From: Sphingomonas sp. EC-HK361
GTDB taxonomy: Bacteria; Pseudomonadota; Alphaproteobacteria; Sphingomonadales; Sphingomonadaceae
Reading direction: 5' to 3'
Assembly: GCF_902498785.1 (NCBI RefSeq)
Contig: NZ_LR701493.1
Span: forward strand, 86,372-150,371
Length of the DNA: 64,000 bases
Positions within the stretch are counted from its first letter, which is position 1, and the number at the start of each line of letters is the position of its first letter. Shown one piece after another: positions 46,298 through 54,665 of the stretch. The notes beneath the pieces are model-generated. The model did no database searches. It was given only the letters and a program-made list of their open reading frames with translations, and was not told the DNA's origin. The position numbers and the translations under genes were made by a program.

Positions 46298-46391
46298 AGC
46301 GTGACGGAGGGGGCGGACTCCCCACGCACGGCATCGCGTCCTCCCCCTCCGTCAGCTTCGCTGACACCTCCCCCTGGCGGGGGAGGATCGT
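46298..46391. repeat. composite CCCCCTCCGTCAGC element
   Basis: GTGACGGAGGGGGCGGACTC and the inverse CCCCCTCCGTCAGC, followed by CACCTCCCCCTGGCGGGGGAGG. Same family as 20062-20183. It lies just past the ilvA stop. Confidence 0.75.
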
Positions 46392-46413
46392 TCACAGCGA
46401 CGGCTTTCGATCC

Positions 46414-47655
46414 TCAAGCCAATTCCACGGTGCTCGTCTCATACCCCGCGGCCTTGAGTGCCGCGATCAGCCGGTCGAGATGCGCCTTGTCGCGCGCCTC
46501 GCACTCGATATCGGTGATGAGGCCCTTGGCGGGAAGCGTGGTGAATACGCGCTGGTGATACACCTCGATGATGTTGATGCGTTCCTGATCGAAGATGCGC
46601 GCCACGTTGAACAGCGCGCCGGGCTGATCCTGGAGTCGGATACGCAGGCGCGCGAGCCGCCCCGACCGCGCGAGATCGCGCAGCAGCACGTTCGCCAGCA
46701 GGCGGGTGTCGATATTGCCGCCGCAAAGCACGACGCCGACGGTCTTGCCCATGAACCGCTCCGGATGCTGCATCAGCGCCGCAAGCCCTGCCGCACCCGC
46801 GCCCTCTACGACGGTCTTTTCGATCTGGAGCAGCAGACTTACTGCCTCCTCAAGGCTTCGCTCGGAGACGAGAACGATGTCGTCGACAAGTTCGCGGACC
46901 ATCGCGGAAGTGATCGCGCCCGGCTCCTTCACCGCGATGCCCTCTGCCAGCGTGTCACCTTCACACGGCATCTTCAGGCCGCGGATGCGCGCATACATCG
47001 ACGGGAAGAGTTCGGCCTCCACACCGATGACCTCGATCCGCTTGCCGGCCGCGCGCGCGACGGTCGCCATCCCTGAGATCAGTCCGCCGCCGCCGATCGG
47101 CGTCACGATCGTGTCGATGTCGGGCACGTCCTCCAGCATCTCGATTGCGGTCGTGCCTGCCCCGGCGATGATCCGCGGATCATCGAAGGGGTGGACGAAG
47201 GTGTAGCCCCGCTCCGCCTCCAGCACGCGGGCGTGGGCATAGGCGGCGTCGAATGTGCTGCCTTCCAGCACGACGGTGGCGCCGTGCCCTTCGGTCTGCA
47301 CGACCTTCACCGTCGGCGTATTGGTCGGCATGACGATCGTCGCGGGAATGCCGAGCCGCTTTGCGTGATAGGCAAGGCCCTGCGCATGGTTGCCCGCCGA
47401 GGCTGCGATCACGCCCTTGGCGCGCGCTTCGGGGGTCAGCTGGAGCAGCGTGTTGAGCGCGCCGCGCTCCTTGTAGGCGGCGGTGAACTGGAGGTTCTCG
47501 AACTTCAGATAGACGGTCGCGCCGGTCAGTTCGGAGAGCGTGCGGCTGATGAGCGTGGGCGTCCGCACGACCGCGTCGCGAATGCGCGCATGCGCGGCGC
47601 GGATATCATCGATCGAGACGGGGAGGGCGGTGTCGGTCTTTGTCTGGGTTGCCAT
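46414..47655 (-). CDS. ilvA: threonine ammonia-lyase (dehydratase) with ACT domain
   Basis: PLP enzyme deaminating threonine to 2-oxobutyrate, entry to isoleucine. 413 residues. The PLP lysine is in FTAAYKERGA, the phosphate loop is GGGGLISG, and a single C-terminal ACT domain (about 335-410; QDQPGALFNVARIF) is present. This is the shorter, single-ACT form. The gene stands alone between repeats; sequence alone does not say if isoleucine inhibits it. Confidence 0.92.
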   Translation of the reverse strand: MATQTKTDTALPVSIDDIRAAHARIRDAVVRTPTLISRTLSELTGATVYLKFENLQFTAAYKERGALNTLLQLTPEARAKGVIAASAGNHAQGLAYHAKRLGIPATIVMPTNTPTVKVVQTEGHGATVVLEGSTFDAAYAHARVLEAERGYTFVHPFDDPRIIAGAGTTAIEMLEDVPDIDTIVTPIGGGGLISGMATVARAAGKRIEVIGVEAELFPSMYARIRGLKMPCEGDTLAEGIAVKEPGAITSAMVRELVDDIVLVSERSLEEAVSLLLQIEKTVVEGAGAAGLAALMQHPERFMGKTVGVVLCGGNIDTRLLANVLLRDLARSGRLARLRIRLQDQPGALFNVARIFDQERINIIEVYHQRVFTTLPAKGLITDIECEARDKAHLDRLIAALKAAGYETSTVELA

Positions 47656-47662
47656 ATCTTCT

Positions 47663-47741
47663 TCCGTTCGCCCTGAGCTTGTCGAAGGGCGGCCTGCACG
47701 GCGCCCGGCGGGCGGGCTTCGACAGGCTCAGCCCGAACGGG
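47663..47741. repeat. CCTGAGCTTGTCGAAGGGCG element
   Basis: TTCGCCCTGAGCTTGTCGAAGG and the inverse CTTCGACAGGCTCAGCCCGAA flank a GC-rich core, immediately upstream of ilvA. Transcripts of ilvA must start within or beyond it. Confidence 0.8.
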
Positions 47742-47807
47742 TCAGAGGTTCGGGCACGCGCCTAGACCATCTGGCGCGGCGGGGGAACAGGCCCTATCGC
47801 GAGCTCC

Positions 47808-48647
47808 ATGAAGATCGCTTTCATCGGAACCGGCGTGATGGGCGCGCCGATGGCGGGGCACCTCGCCGCGGCGGGGCACGACCTCACCGTCTATAATCGC
47901 ACGCGCGCCAAGGCCGAGGCGACTGGCTTGCGCGTCGCGGCCACGCCCGCCGAGGCAGCGAGCGACAAGGACGTCGTCATCACCTGCGTCGGGAACGATA
48001 GCGATCTGGAAGCCGTAACGCTCGGCCCCGACGGTGCGTTTGCCGCCATGCGCGACGATGCGGTTTTCATCGATCATACGACGGTGTCGGCCGATATCGC
48101 GCGAAGGCTAGCGGGCGCACGATCGATGGTTGTCGATGCGCCCGTGTCCGGGGGGCAGGCGGGCGCGGAGGCCGGCAAGCTGTCGATCATGTGTGGCGGC
48201 ACGGCAGAAGCCATGGCGAAGGCGGAGCCGATCATGCGGGCCTATGCTGCGCGGATCGTCCATGTCGGCGCGGCGGGCGCGGGCCAGCAGACCAAGATGG
48301 TCAACCAGATCTGTATTGCAGGCGTCCTGCAGGGTGTCGCCGAGGGTCTGCGTTTCGCCCAGAAGAGCGACCTCGATCTCGACAAGGTGCTGGAGGCGAT
48401 CTCGGGCGGCGCTGCGCAAAGCTGGCAGATGGTGAACCGCTGGCAGTCGATGGCGGAGGACCGCTTCGACTTCGGCTTCGCAATCGACTGGATGCGCAAG
48501 GACCTTGGCCTCGCGCTGGACGAGGCGACGCGTAACGGCGCGGTGTTGCCTCTGGCGGCGCTGGTGGATCAATTCTACGCCGAGGTTCAGGGGATGGGCG
48601 GCGCGCGACAGGATACGAGTGCGCTGGTGAGAAGGCTTCCGAGATAA
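47808..48647 (+). CDS. beta-hydroxyacid dehydrogenase (HIBADH family)
   Basis: 279-residue NAD(P)-dependent oxidoreductase. The Rossmann motif is GTGVMGAPMAGHL (7-19), substrate loop DAPVSGGQAGAE, and the catalytic Lys lies in GAGQQTKMVNQI. The family includes 3-hydroxyisobutyrate, tartronate-semialdehyde and glyoxylate/succinic-semialdehyde reductases. The GQQTKMVNQ pattern leans to the glyoxylate/semialdehyde reductase group, but substrate is not certain. Confidence 0.85.
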   Translation: MKIAFIGTGVMGAPMAGHLAAAGHDLTVYNRTRAKAEATGLRVAATPAEAASDKDVVITCVGNDSDLEAVTLGPDGAFAAMRDDAVFIDHTTVSADIARRLAGARSMVVDAPVSGGQAGAEAGKLSIMCGGTAEAMAKAEPIMRAYAARIVHVGAAGAGQQTKMVNQICIAGVLQGVAEGLRFAQKSDLDLDKVLEAISGGAAQSWQMVNRWQSMAEDRFDFGFAIDWMRKDLGLALDEATRNGAVLPLAALVDQFYAEVQGMGGARQDTSALVRRLPR

Positions 48648-48648
48648 C

Positions 48649-48746
48649 CGTCGCCCCTGCGCAGGCAGGGGCCTATGGCTCTCACCTTCAAGTGCTAAGT
48701 TCAATAACGGATAGACATAGGCCCCTGCCTGCGCAGGGGCGACGGA
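48649..48746. repeat. CGTCGCCCCTGCGCAGGCAGGGG inverted pair
   Basis: CGTCGCCCCTGCGCAGGCAG and its exact inverse CTGCCTGCGCAGGGGCGACG are 40 bases apart. The right arm ends two bases before the amidohydrolase ribosome-binding site ends, so the element contributes to it. Confidence 0.85.
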
Positions 48747-48754
48747 GTAAGTGG

Positions 48755-50437
48755 ATGCGTCGTTCCCTCATCGCCTTTTTCGCTTTCGCGCTCTCCACCC
48801 CCGCGTTCGCCGATGGTATTATCGACAACGTCAACGGCATCGCGCTCGATTCGCGCGGGCAGGTGGTGCATTTCAAGGCGCTGCTGATCGACAAGGAGGG
48901 GCGCGTTACGCGCCTCGTGCCCCCGGGCGAGGAACCACCCAAGCTCAGCCGTAAGGAATTGAAGAAGAACGCCGGCAAGCCGCTCTACGACTGGCGCGCA
49001 GACATGGGCGGCAAGACGCTGATTCCCGGCTTTATCGATGCGCACGGTCATGTCACCGAACTCGGCTTCCGCGCCGGCGCGCTCGATCTTTCCGACACGA
49101 AGTCGCTCGACGAGGCAAAGGCGAAGATCGCGGCCTATGTCGCGGCGAATCCGGAGAAGCGCTGGATCCTGGGTGGCGGCTGGAACCAGGAGCAGTGGGG
49201 CCTTGGCCGCTTCCCGACAGCCGCGGACCTCGAGGGCGTGGCGGGCGATCATCCGATCTGGCTGTCACGCGCGGACGGCCATGCCAGTTGGGCGAACGCC
49301 GCTGCGATGCGCGAAGCTGGCATTACGGCGGCGAGCGTCGCCCCGGCTGGCGGGCGGATCGAAAAGGCGGGATCGCAGCCATCGGGCGTCTTCGTCGATG
49401 CGGCGCAATCGCTCGTCGAAAAGGTCGTGCCGCAGCCGCTCCCCAAGGAGCGCGATGCCGCGTTCCTGACGGCGCAGCAGATCCTGCTCGGTTATGGTGT
49501 CACCGCGGTGGCCGACATGGGCACGACGCTGGACGACTGGCTGACCTATCGCAGGATGGGCGATATCGGCGCGCTGCGCGTGCGGGTGATGAGCTATGGC
49601 CTGGGCGTCGAAACCGCGATCCGCGTCGGGGGCAAGGGACCGACGCCGTGGCTCTACGGCGATCATCTGCGCATGGGTGGGGTGAAGCTCTACGCCGACG
49701 GTGCGCTTGGTTCGCGCGGGGCGTGGCTGAAACAGCCTTATAGCGATGCACCGGGGCAGCGCGGCGCCGGTTTCCTGACCGATACCCAGCTCCAGAACTC
49801 GATGAGCCGGGCTGCGATGGATGGCTGGCAGGTCGCGGTCCATGCCATCGGCGACAAGGCGAACGAGGAGGTCCTCGACGCCATCGATGTGCTGTCGCAG
49901 ACCTACAAGGGTGATCGCCGCTGGCGTGTCGAGCATGCGCAGATCGTCGATCCCGCCGACCTGCCGCGCTTCGGGCGTAACACGACGATCGCATCGATGC
50001 AGCCGACCCACGAGACGAGCGACCGGCTGATGGCGGAAGCGCGTCTCGGTCCGCAGCGACTTGCGGGCGCCTATGCGTGGAAATCGATGCTTGCCAATGG
50101 ATCGAAGCTTGCCTTCGGGTCGGACTTTCCGGTGGAGCGGCCGGACCCGTTCGCGGGCTGGGCTTCCGCCTTCACGCGGCAAGGTGCCGATGGTTTGCCG
50201 CCCGGCGGGTGGCAACCGCAGGAGATCGTGACGCGCGAGCAGGCGTGGTGGGCATTCACTGGCGGTGCCGCCTATGCCGGCTTTGCGGAAGGCAAGTTCG
50301 GCAGCCTGCAGCCGGGTCAGCGTGCGGACTTCATCATCGTCGACCGGGACCCCACGATCGTCAATGCCGGCGATCTGCGCAGGACCGTGGTGCAGCAGAC
50401 CTGGGTGGGCGGCGAAAAGGTCTTCGAGCGCAAATAG
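48755..50437 (+). CDS. exported metal-dependent amidohydrolase (amidohydrolase 3 family)
   Basis: 560 residues. The signal peptide is MRRSLIAFFAFALSTPAFAD. TIM-barrel hydrolase with the first metal motif PGFIDAHGHV, later HAIGDKAN and EHAQIVDP, and FGSDFPVERPDP near the C-terminus, all typical of the YtcJ/AepA-like family. Periplasmic; substrate unknown. GGAG is seven bases before ATG 48755 and lies at the edge of a palindromic repeat. Confidence 0.9.
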   Translation: MRRSLIAFFAFALSTPAFADGIIDNVNGIALDSRGQVVHFKALLIDKEGRVTRLVPPGEEPPKLSRKELKKNAGKPLYDWRADMGGKTLIPGFIDAHGHVTELGFRAGALDLSDTKSLDEAKAKIAAYVAANPEKRWILGGGWNQEQWGLGRFPTAADLEGVAGDHPIWLSRADGHASWANAAAMREAGITAASVAPAGGRIEKAGSQPSGVFVDAAQSLVEKVVPQPLPKERDAAFLTAQQILLGYGVTAVADMGTTLDDWLTYRRMGDIGALRVRVMSYGLGVETAIRVGGKGPTPWLYGDHLRMGGVKLYADGALGSRGAWLKQPYSDAPGQRGAGFLTDTQLQNSMSRAAMDGWQVAVHAIGDKANEEVLDAIDVLSQTYKGDRRWRVEHAQIVDPADLPRFGRNTTIASMQPTHETSDRLMAEARLGPQRLAGAYAWKSMLANGSKLAFGSDFPVERPDPFAGWASAFTRQGADGLPPGGWQPQEIVTREQAWWAFTGGAAYAGFAEGKFGSLQPGQRADFIIVDRDPTIVNAGDLRRTVVQQTWVGGEKVFERK

Positions 50438-50460
50438 GTCCGAAACGGATTTTGCCTACG

Positions 50461-50475
50461 TTAACCAGTGCTTAG
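50461..50475 (+). promoter_or_regulatory. CtrA-like box upstream of the PilZ gene
   Basis: TTAA-N7-TTAG, one base away from the TTAA-N7-TTAA site of the alphaproteobacterial cell-cycle regulator CtrA. It is 80 bases before the GTG start. TTAA is rare in this GC-rich sequence, but a chance match is possible. Confidence 0.35.
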
Positions 50476-50554
50476 CGCGATGACGATAGGATTTAGGCAA
50501 GGGCAGGCCGGGGATCGGCACATGTCTTGTACTTGGTCGTGACGGAGTCTGCCG

Positions 50555-51058
50555 GTGAAAGAACGCGAGCCGCGCCGACGCGTATTGGTGAAGGCACGGA
50601 TGCGGCTGGGCAATGATTGGTCGGACGTGTCGATCCAGAATGTCTCGTCACGCGGGCTCATGGCGCGCGCGGGCGGGGCAGCACCGCAGCAGGGCGCCTA
50701 TATCGAAATCCGCAAGGCGACCATCGTCATCGTTGCGCGGGCGGTGTGGGTGAAGGGGCAGATGTTCGGCGTCCGCACACAGGACAGCCTCGATATCGAA
50801 GGGTTGCTGCAAAGCGCAGCCGACCAGAACAAGCAGGTTGCGAACCGCGGCGCCGGGAAAGTGGAACGCCGCGATCCGCAGCGCCTTGCCAGCGATATCG
50901 CCGCGCGAACAGAACGCAGCCGCGCGCTTGCCCGGTCGATGCAGTTCATCGTTTTCGTCGGCGTGATCGGCGTCGCCGGCTGGCTGCTCGTCGATGCGCT
51001 GAGCGGCGCGCTGGCCAGCCCGCTCGCTGTTGTGCGAAGCGCGCTCGCCGGCGGCTGA
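50555..51058 (+). CDS. PilZ-domain protein with C-terminal membrane segment
   Basis: 167 residues from GTG 50555. The N-terminal PilZ domain (about 1-90) has the RRR arginine motif (EPRRRVLVKAR) and the NVSSRG motif (NxSxxG-like), the two halves of the cyclic-di-GMP binding site. A membrane helix spans about 130-148. It therefore probably senses cyclic-di-GMP at the inner membrane, with unknown partner. Confidence 0.85.
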   Translation: MKEREPRRRVLVKARMRLGNDWSDVSIQNVSSRGLMARAGGAAPQQGAYIEIRKATIVIVARAVWVKGQMFGVRTQDSLDIEGLLQSAADQNKQVANRGAGKVERRDPQRLASDIAARTERSRALARSMQFIVFVGVIGVAGWLLVDALSGALASPLAVVRSALAGG

Positions 51059-51065
51059 TCGGGCG

Positions 51066-52469
51066 TCAGTCGCCGGTCAGGATGCGATCGACGAGCTGCT
51101 TCACGGTTGGCACGAAGCCGTTGGAATAGAATGGGTCGCGCTTGAAGTTGAAGGCGGAATGGCCCGCGAACATCAGGTTCTGCTCGGTATCGCCGCCGTG
51201 CGCGATGTCCTGGAGCGTCTTCTGGATGCAGAAGCTGCGCGGGTCGGCGAGGCGGCCCGTGGAATTGGTTTCGCTGTCCATCCATGACGAGAAGGCGCAC
51301 TGGCTGAGGCAGCCCATGCAATCGGCCTGATCCTTGCGGATTTCCGTCTTTTCGGAAGGGGTCACGAAGACAAGTGTGTTGTCCGGGGTCTTCAGCGCGT
51401 CGGTGAAGCCGTGGCCGAACCATTCGCGTGCGCGCAGCAGATCGTTGCGGGTCACCCAGAAGTTCTTGCCCTTTACGCCGACATCGAGCTGGAAGATGTG
51501 GTCGCCGGCCTCCTGCGTGGAAAAGGCGATCTGCCTTTCGCTGCGCGCTTCGAGATTGCGCAGGAACGGGTTGCGCACCGCGGAGGAATAGAAGCCGGTC
51601 GGCGAGAAGCGGTGGAGGAGGACATCGCCCTCCTCGATCGTCATCAGCCGCTCTTTCCACCCCTCGGGGATCGGGCTTTCCTTGGTCAGCAGCGGCCGGG
51701 TGCCGAACTGGAAGGCGATCTTGCCGAGCTCGGGATTGTCGATCCAGTCGTTCCAGTCACGCAGATACCAGACGCCGCCCGCCATCACGATCGGGGTGGA
51801 ATCGGGAATGCCGCCTTCGCGCATCGTCTCCCGCAGCGCCTTCACGCGTGGATAGGGGTCTTGCGGCGCAAGAGGGTCCTCGGCGTTCGACAGGCCGTTA
51901 TGCCCCCCCGCGAGCCAGGGGTCTTCATAGACCACGGCCGCCAGCCATTCGGACGCTTTCGAATAGGCGCGCTTCCACAGCGCGCGGAAGGCGCGGCCGG
52001 AGCTGACGATGGGAAGGTAGGAGACGTTGTAGGACGCCGCGATCTCGCTGAGCTTGTAGGGCATGCCGGCGCCGCAGGTCACGCCCGCGACAAGGCCCTT
52101 GGTACGCTCCAGCACGCCGTGCAACACACGCTGCGCGCCGCCCATTTCCCACAGCACGTTGATGTTGATCGCGCCCTTGCCACCGGCGATGTCGAACGCG
52201 CGGCGGACCTGCTGGACGGCGCCCTCGATCGCGTATTCGATCAGTTCCTCATGCCGGGCGCGGCGGGTGAGGGCGTTGTAGACCTGCGGGATGATCTTGC
52301 CTTCGGGATCGTAGCTGTCGGCGTTAACCGCAGAGACCGTACCGATTCCGCCAGCCGCCGCCCAGGCGCCAGCGGATGCATGGTTGGTCGCCGCCACGCC
52401 CTTGCCGCCCTCGACGAGCGGCCACACTTCGTGGCCGCCATAGATGATCGGCGTCAGTCCCTTGAACAC
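51066..52469 (-). CDS. nitronate monooxygenase-like flavoprotein with C-terminal Cys motif
   Basis: 467 residues of the NAD(P)H-dependent flavin oxidoreductase (2-nitropropane dioxygenase) TIM-barrel family. GGIGTVSAVNA, VAGVTCGAGMP, PIVSSGRAF and IVMAGGVW mark FMN-binding loops. The C-terminus (about 384-414) has C-x2-C-x3-C-x22-C at Cys384, 387, 391 and 414, absent from standard nitronate monooxygenases of 320-380 residues. It may bind a metal or iron-sulfur cluster. Substrate unknown. Confidence 0.8.
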   Translation of the reverse strand: MFKGLTPIIYGGHEVWPLVEGGKGVAATNHASAGAWAAAGGIGTVSAVNADSYDPEGKIIPQVYNALTRRARHEELIEYAIEGAVQQVRRAFDIAGGKGAININVLWEMGGAQRVLHGVLERTKGLVAGVTCGAGMPYKLSEIAASYNVSYLPIVSSGRAFRALWKRAYSKASEWLAAVVYEDPWLAGGHNGLSNAEDPLAPQDPYPRVKALRETMREGGIPDSTPIVMAGGVWYLRDWNDWIDNPELGKIAFQFGTRPLLTKESPIPEGWKERLMTIEEGDVLLHRFSPTGFYSSAVRNPFLRNLEARSERQIAFSTQEAGDHIFQLDVGVKGKNFWVTRNDLLRAREWFGHGFTDALKTPDNTLVFVTPSEKTEIRKDQADCMGCLSQCAFSSWMDSETNSTGRLADPRSFCIQKTLQDIAHGGDTEQNLMFAGHSAFNFKRDPFYSNGFVPTVKQLVDRILTGD

Positions 52470-52580
52470 GTCTCTTCGTCACCTTTTCGACACAATGCGT
52501 GGCCTCCCTATAGCGAAAGGCAGCGCGGACGCGAGGAAATACGTTTGGGGCGCGGGGTTGGATGCGGGAGCGACAGCCGA

Positions 52581-52637
52581 TGTGCTCCCGCGAAGGCGGG
52601 GACCCAGGCTGGGCTCCCGCCTTCGCGGGAGCACAAT
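52581..52637. repeat. CCGCGAAGGCGGG palindrome between lpdA and the flavoprotein gene
   Basis: GTGCTCCCGCGAAGGCGGGG and CTCCCGCCTTCGCGGGAGCAC form a long inverted pair after the lpdA stop (minus strand). It probably ends or stabilises that transcript. Confidence 0.85.
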
Positions 52638-52641
52638 AAAC

Positions 52642-54039
52642 TCAGATATGAATCGCCCGCCCATATGCTCCCAGCACGCTCTCATGCATCATTTCGGAGA
52701 GCGTCGGGTGCGGGAAGACGGTTTCCATGAACTCCGCCTCGGTCAGCTCGCCCGTCTTGCCGACGGTGTAGCCCTGGATCAGCTCGGTCACTTCCGCGCC
52801 GACCATGTGCGCCCCGAGCAACTCGCCGGTCTTCGCATCGAACACCGTCTTCACAAAGCCCTCGGCTTCGCCCAGCGCGATCGCCTTGCCGTTGCCGATG
52901 AAGGGGAAGTTGCCGACCTTCACCTCATAGCCGGCTTCCTTCGCCTTCGCCTCGGTCAGCCCGACGCTCGCGACCTGCGGGTGGCAGTAGGTGCAGCCGG
53001 GAATGTTGAGCGGGTCCATCGCGTGCGGGTGCTTGCCCGCAATGGCCTCGGCCGCGATGACGCCCTCGTGGCTCGCCTTGTGCGCGAGCCAGGGCGGGGC
53101 GGTGATGTCGCCGATCGCGTAGATGCCGTCGACATTGGTCTTGCACATCGCATCGGTCTTCAGGAACCCGCGATCGGTCTCGACCCCCAGTGCCTCCAGG
53201 CCGATATCTGCGGTGTTCGGCACGATCCCTATCGCGACGATGACATGGCTGAAATCGGTCGTCGCAACCTTGCCGTCCTTGTCCTTGATCGTCGCCTTGA
53301 CCCCCGACGCGCCGACCTCGATCTTGTCCACCCCAGCCTTGGTCATGATCGTCATGCCCTGCTTGGTAAGCGCCTTCTCCAGGAAGGCGGAGACGTCGGC
53401 ATCCTCGACCGGCACGATCCGGTCGAGCATCTCGACCACGGTCACCTCGGCGCCCATGTCGTTGTAGAAGCTGGCGAACTCGATCCCGATCGCCCCGGAG
53501 CCGATGACGAGCAACTTCTTCGGCATTTCGGGCGGGGTCATCGCGTGGCGATACGTCCACACGCGCTTGCCGTCAGCGGGCACGCCCGGGAAGTCACGCG
53601 CCCGCGCGCCGGTCGCGACGATGATGTTCTTGGCCGAAAGCTCGGTCGTCTTGCCGTCCTTGTCGGTGACGGTCAGCTTGCCTTTGCCCGTCAGTTTGCC
53701 GGTGCCCATATGCACGACGATCTTGTTCTTCTTCATCAGGTGCGTGACGCCCTGATTGAGCTGCTTCGCCACCCCGCGCGACCGCTTCACGACAGCATCG
53801 ATATCCGCGCTGATCTTCTCGGCGGCGAGGCCGTAGTCCTTGGCGTGGCGCATATAATGGAAAATCTCGGCCGATCGCAGCAGCGCCTTGGTCGGGATGC
53901 ACCCCCAGTTGAGGCAGATCCCGCCAAGCAGCTCCCGCTCGACGATCGCGACCTTGAGGCCGAGCTGCGCCGCCCGGATCGCCGCGACATAGCCGCCGGG
54001 GCCCGAGCCGAGCACGATGAGGTCGTAGGTGTCTGCCAC
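52642..54039 (-). CDS. lpdA: dihydrolipoyl dehydrogenase
   Basis: E3 of 2-oxoacid dehydrogenase complexes; reoxidises dihydrolipoamide with NAD. 465 residues. The FAD motif is GSGPGGYVAA, the redox disulfide CLNWGC (GGICLNWGCIPTK), and the C-terminal His/Glu pair is in HPTLSEMMHE. It closes a minus-strand operon pdhC, small membrane protein, thioesterase, lpdA. Confidence 0.96.
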   Translation of the reverse strand: MADTYDLIVLGSGPGGYVAAIRAAQLGLKVAIVERELLGGICLNWGCIPTKALLRSAEIFHYMRHAKDYGLAAEKISADIDAVVKRSRGVAKQLNQGVTHLMKKNKIVVHMGTGKLTGKGKLTVTDKDGKTTELSAKNIIVATGARARDFPGVPADGKRVWTYRHAMTPPEMPKKLLVIGSGAIGIEFASFYNDMGAEVTVVEMLDRIVPVEDADVSAFLEKALTKQGMTIMTKAGVDKIEVGASGVKATIKDKDGKVATTDFSHVIVAIGIVPNTADIGLEALGVETDRGFLKTDAMCKTNVDGIYAIGDITAPPWLAHKASHEGVIAAEAIAGKHPHAMDPLNIPGCTYCHPQVASVGLTEAKAKEAGYEVKVGNFPFIGNGKAIALGEAEGFVKTVFDAKTGELLGAHMVGAEVTELIQGYTVGKTGELTEAEFMETVFPHPTLSEMMHESVLGAYGRAIHI

Positions 54040-54089
54040 TGTGTCCGTCCTTGTTCGCGTGGCCCGCTCAAGGGCCGCATATTCGAAAA

Positions 54090-54476
54090 CTACGCCGCCA
54101 TTCCCGGCACCTTGCGCGGCTGGCGGTCCTCGCCGATCGCGACGAAGACGAAGCGCGCCTGCGTCACGTTATAGGCTTCCTCGCTGTGGCGGCTGCGGCG
54201 CCACGCCTCGACCTCGATCGTCATCGACGTGCGGCCGGTCGCGACAAGCGTCGCGTAGACCGACAGCTCGTCGCCGACGATGACGGGGCGGTGGAACTTC
54301 ATCCCCTCGACCGCGATCGTGACTGCGCGGCCGCCGCAATGCCGCGACGCGACCGACCCGGCCGCCAAATCCATATGGCCCATCAGCCAGCCGCCGAAGA
54401 TGTCGCCGTAGGGGTTGGCGTCGGCGGGCATTGCCGTGACGCGGATGATGGGGGAGCCTTGCGGCAACATCGTCAT
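54090..54476 (-). CDS. acyl-CoA thioesterase, hotdog fold
   Basis: 128 residues from ATG 54476. The hotdog signature is NPYGDIFGGWLMGHMDLAAG with a catalytic Asp, followed by VAVEGMKFHRPV-like VEGMKFHRPVIVGDEL. Similar to YciA-type enzymes. It overlaps the preceding small gene (ATGA) and lies in the pyruvate dehydrogenase operon, where it could recover CoA from acyl-CoA. Confidence 0.88.
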   Translation of the reverse strand: MTMLPQGSPIIRVTAMPADANPYGDIFGGWLMGHMDLAAGSVASRHCGGRAVTIAVEGMKFHRPVIVGDELSVYATLVATGRTSMTIEVEAWRRSRHSEEAYNVTQARFVFVAIGEDRQPRKVPGMAA

Positions 54477-54664
54477 GCGCGACGCCCCGCGCGCAGGATC
54501 GGCGGCACCTGGAGCAGTGCGGCAATCGCGACCGTCACGCCGCCGACCGCCCAGATCGTCGCTGCGCCGGGCGGATAGCTCCACGCAAACGCCCAGAAGA
54601 CGAGGAAGACGACCGCGACGGCGATCACCAGATGCGCGACTTCGATGACAAGCGCGGGCCGCAC
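54473..54664 (-). CDS. small two-helix membrane protein in the pdh operon
   Basis: 63 residues from GTG 54664, one base after the pdhC stop, and overlapping the thioesterase start by four bases. Two hydrophobic segments (about 8-28 and 35-52) with a basic end RAGRRA. No family recognised. Tight coupling on both sides supports it as real. Confidence 0.7.
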   Translation of the reverse strand: MRPALVIEVAHLVIAVAVVFLVFWAFAWSYPPGAATIWAVGGVTVAIAALLQVPPILRAGRRA

Positions 54665-54665
54665 C

